Part shown: piece by piece, positions 61,441-64,000 of the stretch
Position numbering within the stretch: the first letter of the stretch is position 1
Layout: each line of letters opens with the position of its first letter
Assembly: GCA_016165875.1 (NCBI GenBank)
Contig: JABBOT010000080.1
Coordinates: forward strand, 2,635,205 to 2,699,204
Source of the DNA: Acanthopleura granulata
Lineage: Eukaryota; Mollusca; Polyplacophora; Chitonida; Chitonidae
DNA: 64,000 bases
Direction: 5' to 3'
Position numbers and translations under genes: made by a program
Notes under the pieces: generated by a model
Told to the model about the DNA's origin: nothing
Seen by the model: only the letters and a program-made list of their open reading frames with translations
Database searches by the model: none

Positions 61441-61652
61441 AGATTTATTTATTTATTTATCTGATTGGTCATTTAATGGCATACTCAAGAATTTTTCACT
61501 TTGTTGACTTTCATGTGAGGACGAGACCATTACCCTTAGTTAAGCACTGGACAAATTTCCTGACCTGGGTTACAGCTGAACAAGCGAGTGCTGGATTTGA
61601 ACACACAATCTTCAGGGTCAAATGTCTGACTGTCCCAGTAGTCTAAGCTGGT
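61441..61652 (-). mobile_element. tRNA-derived SINE, second type sharing the family-1 tail
   Basis: Minus strand: TTTATTTATTTATTTATCTG tail and CATACTCAAGAATTTTTCAC as in family 1, but the middle (AAGCACTGGACAAATTTCC, CCTGGGTTACAGC) differs. GTGCTGGATTTGAACACACA is the complement of a B-box, and CAGTAGTCTAAGCTGG that of an A-box region. Confidence 0.7.
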
Positions 61653-62853
61653 GTTTTATATTTAAGTATTCTGAGAAACAAATGCAACTGAAATACATCC
61701 TGTGCCTTAAACACAACACACATGTGGAATGTAACATTTTTGCCTCTGCTATAAGAGCACACATAATTTTGGTTTTTGAACAATACTTAAGGATAATAAT
61801 AACATAATGGTTGATTAGCCCAGTCACCAGACTGGGTAAAGTGTCCTGGTTGGTGTCTTGAGCAGGATGTTTCAATCAGGCAGTGCAGTTGATGAACTTG
61901 CTGTCATGAAAACTTGTTTTAATTATCATGATCAGTTGACATACAATATTCTAGACGTTTATTATTCGTATGAACTGCTCTTACCATTCTAGTCTGGAAT
62001 GTGTTCAGGGGCCAATTTCATATAACTTAGCGTGGTGCCACAACATATATTTATGAAGAAAAACATCCGTGTGAAATGGGCCCACTTATGATGGATTTAT
62101 TTACTTATTTCATTCAAGTTTAGCAAAGAACTCAAGAAGTTTATATCTTTTATATGACTGGGCAGTAAGGTTTGTGGGTTATGCAATCAGAGTGCTAAGA
62201 ATAAACAATGGCTTTAAGGATTTACCAGTTTCATGCTTTAGCAGGATGCATACTTAAACATGTTACAAAGGGCTTGCAAAACCAGTCACCATTAACAGTC
62301 TACCATGATCTCACAAAAAAGTCTGCTGGTTTCTTTTGGTAGGTACAGGTATTAAGTCTGATGCAACGGAATTTGGAAGCTAAAATAAAGGGAAATAACT
62401 ATTGGTTTTGAAAACAAGTTCCCTACCGTTATAGACAGCTAAGAATAAAAAGCCACGCAAGTTAACGACACAAATCATTATTATTCACGTTCAGTTTACT
62501 GGAGAAACTATTTTCAAGTCTCCTTGGACACATTATCAAAATGTTATCTTTGGCTGTGTACCGGAGCACAGTGTGTTTTAATCACATTATGCAAGTTGAT
62601 GTGATATAATACAGAATGAGGAAGTATCAGTTAACCTGAACACAGTTTTCCGCCTGTAATAGTGAATTTATGATCTTACTTCATAAGCTTGAAAAGACCT
62701 TGAAACCATGAACAACAGCTTCCAGGGGAATATTGACTTTAAGATGACGAGGACAAGTCTGATCTTTCTTGAGTGATCAGTGTTACCAAGGATGTAAGCT
62801 GATGTGTATTCTGTGTTCCACACTACAATCAAATATGCAGAAGACTTCAAATT
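61653..62853. other. 3' flank without recognisable genes
   Basis: AT-rich. A degraded SINE tail may lie at about 62092-62200 (TTATTTACTTATTTCATTCA then CTCAAGAAGTTTATA). Otherwise I see nothing. Confidence 0.4.
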
Positions 62854-63121
62854 TCATTTATTTATTCATTTATTGGATTGGTGTTTTACACCATACTCAT
62901 GAATATTTCATTTATATGACTGCAGCCAGCGTTATGGCGGGCAGAAACTGGGCAGAGCTGGGAAAAACCCACTACCATCCGCAGGTTGCTGGCAGTCCTT
63001 CCCACATATGGTAGGAGATGAAGGAGTATGGACTTGAACTCAAAGCGACTGCATTGGTGAGAGGCTCCTGGGTCATCATGCTGCCCTAACGCATTAATCT
63101 CCTTGGTCATAGAGGCCCCAC
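62854..63121 (-). mobile_element. Near full-length family-1 SINE
   Basis: TTTATTTATTCATTTATTGG tail, CACCATACTCATGAATATTT, GCCAGCGTTATGGCGGGCAG, CATCCGCAGGTTGCTGGCAG, GACTTGAACTCAAAGCGACT (B-box complement), GGGTCATCATGCTGCCCTAA and TTGGTCATAGAGGCCCC (head end). Confidence 0.9.
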
Positions 63122-63594
63122 TTAAAATCTCATGGAATTTCTCCCAAACTAATGCTCCTGCCCTATATGAACAATGTAGTACAGATTGGTGATTAGTTAT
63201 CGAACTTCACCTGATTTTTCACCAACCTCGTACAACAGGGTGATTAGTTGGTGTAAAATTCCATGACATTAGAGAGGATTTCCAGCACATGTTACAGAGA
63301 TTAGGCAGTTGCTAGGCATACAAGTTTAGGAAGGCTGGTGAACACCATGATAAACCCTGTGAATCAAGGCTGTCAACATTATTTCCAGCAGACCACCATG
63401 CTGTCACCTTGTCATGCCTGTTGGCAGTAATGTCATCCTGATGAGGAGTGCTAAGCCAGAAGTACAAAAACTGCCACTTTATAAGTTGTTAAGTATGACG
63501 CAACTAGGACATAAACTCTCGGCTATAAGAGGAACAATGCAACAGTATAGATTTGTTACCAGATGAGTTGTACAAGTGTTTTGTAAGTATGGAG
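63122..63594. other. Spacer between two SINEs
   Basis: Unique sequence with no gene or repeat that I can identify. Confidence 0.4.
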
Positions 63595-63857
63595 TTTATT
63601 TGTTTGATTGATGTTTTATGCCGTATGCAAGAATATTTCACTTATAAAATGGCAACCAGCTTTGTGGTTGGAGGAAACCAGCTAAAATTCAGGGGAATCC
63701 ACAGCCACCTGCAGGTTGCTGGCAGACCTTCCCACATATGGCCGGAGAGGAAGCTAGCATGAGCTGGACATGAACTCACAGCGACCGCACTGGTGTGAAG
63801 CACGGGGTCATAATGCTGTGCTGGCACGCTAACCCCCTTGGCCACGCAGGCCCCGTA
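63595..63857 (-). mobile_element. Near full-length family-1 SINE
   Basis: TTTATTTGTTTGATTGATGT tail, GCCGTATGCAAGAATATTTC, CACCTGCAGGTTGCTGGCAG, CTTCCCACATATGGCCGGAG, GACATGAACTCACAGCGACC, and a head ending CCTTGGCCACGCAGGCCCCG. Same orientation as the copy at 62854. Confidence 0.92.
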
Positions 63858-64000
63858 TGAAGTTTGAAGAATTCTCAGTTATAGAATTGGGTCATTACAT
63901 ATTTACAGTCAGTCACATTCTTGTGTAAAATGACATCACTTGCTTTACACAGCACAGTAGGGTTATGTCACCACCTCTGTTTTCGCTCAGACAAAACTCT

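Overview
The window is animal nuclear DNA. It has spliced genes with GT-AG introns, a 45 kb intron, many tRNA-derived SINE copies, minisatellites and frequent TACATGTA palindromes. The SINE tail, which reads about GTGAAATATTCTTGAGTACGG followed by a run of AAATA, and the TACATGTA bias look like a spiralian genome, most likely a mollusc. That is an inference from recall and no search was run.

Two protein genes are supported. At 1-3183 on the minus strand lies the 5' coding part of a multi-C2H2 zinc-finger gene: a 193-nt exon at 2991-3183 and a long exon that runs off the left edge. It has at least eleven fingers and an AT-hook and may be related to ZNF407, which is tentative. The other gene fills most of the window on the plus strand and is a teashirt (tsh/TSHZ) homologue. 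A 40-nt coding exon at 9768-9807 gives an RRKQxxP-type N-terminus. A 45,450-nt intron follows, then one exon at 55258-59219 carries the rest of a predicted 1333-residue protein. That exon encodes teashirt-type CX2CX12HX5H fingers, a PLDLS motif and a C-terminal finger, with no homeodomain visible. The genes point away from each other, and the more GC-rich block at 9240-9767 probably holds the teashirt promoter.

The intron mixes two kinds of DNA. One kind is repeats: at least eight tandem arrays (units of about 20 to 140 bp), many SINE copies, MITE-like inverted-repeat elements, and a dispersed family of about 200 bp whose copies keep a small palindrome. The other kind is repeat-poor, compositionally balanced islands at about 10.0-11.05, 21.6-22.4, 29.6-29.8, 30.7-31.4, 34.9-35.3, 38.1-38.7, 42.1-42.5, 48.6-49.0 and 53.9-54.1 kb. 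These look like enhancers. Several contain exact PBX-MEIS (TGATTGACAG), HOX-PBX (TGATTGATGG, TGATTTATGG) or MEIS (TGACAG) sites, and one has a perfect RFX-like palindrome. This fits a developmental regulator controlled by Hox/TALE factors, but conservation could not be tested here.

No prokaryotic genes, CRISPR arrays, rRNA genes or convincing tRNA genes were seen. Right of teashirt (59.2-64 kb) there is probable 3' UTR and flank, ending in a cluster of minus-strand SINEs.
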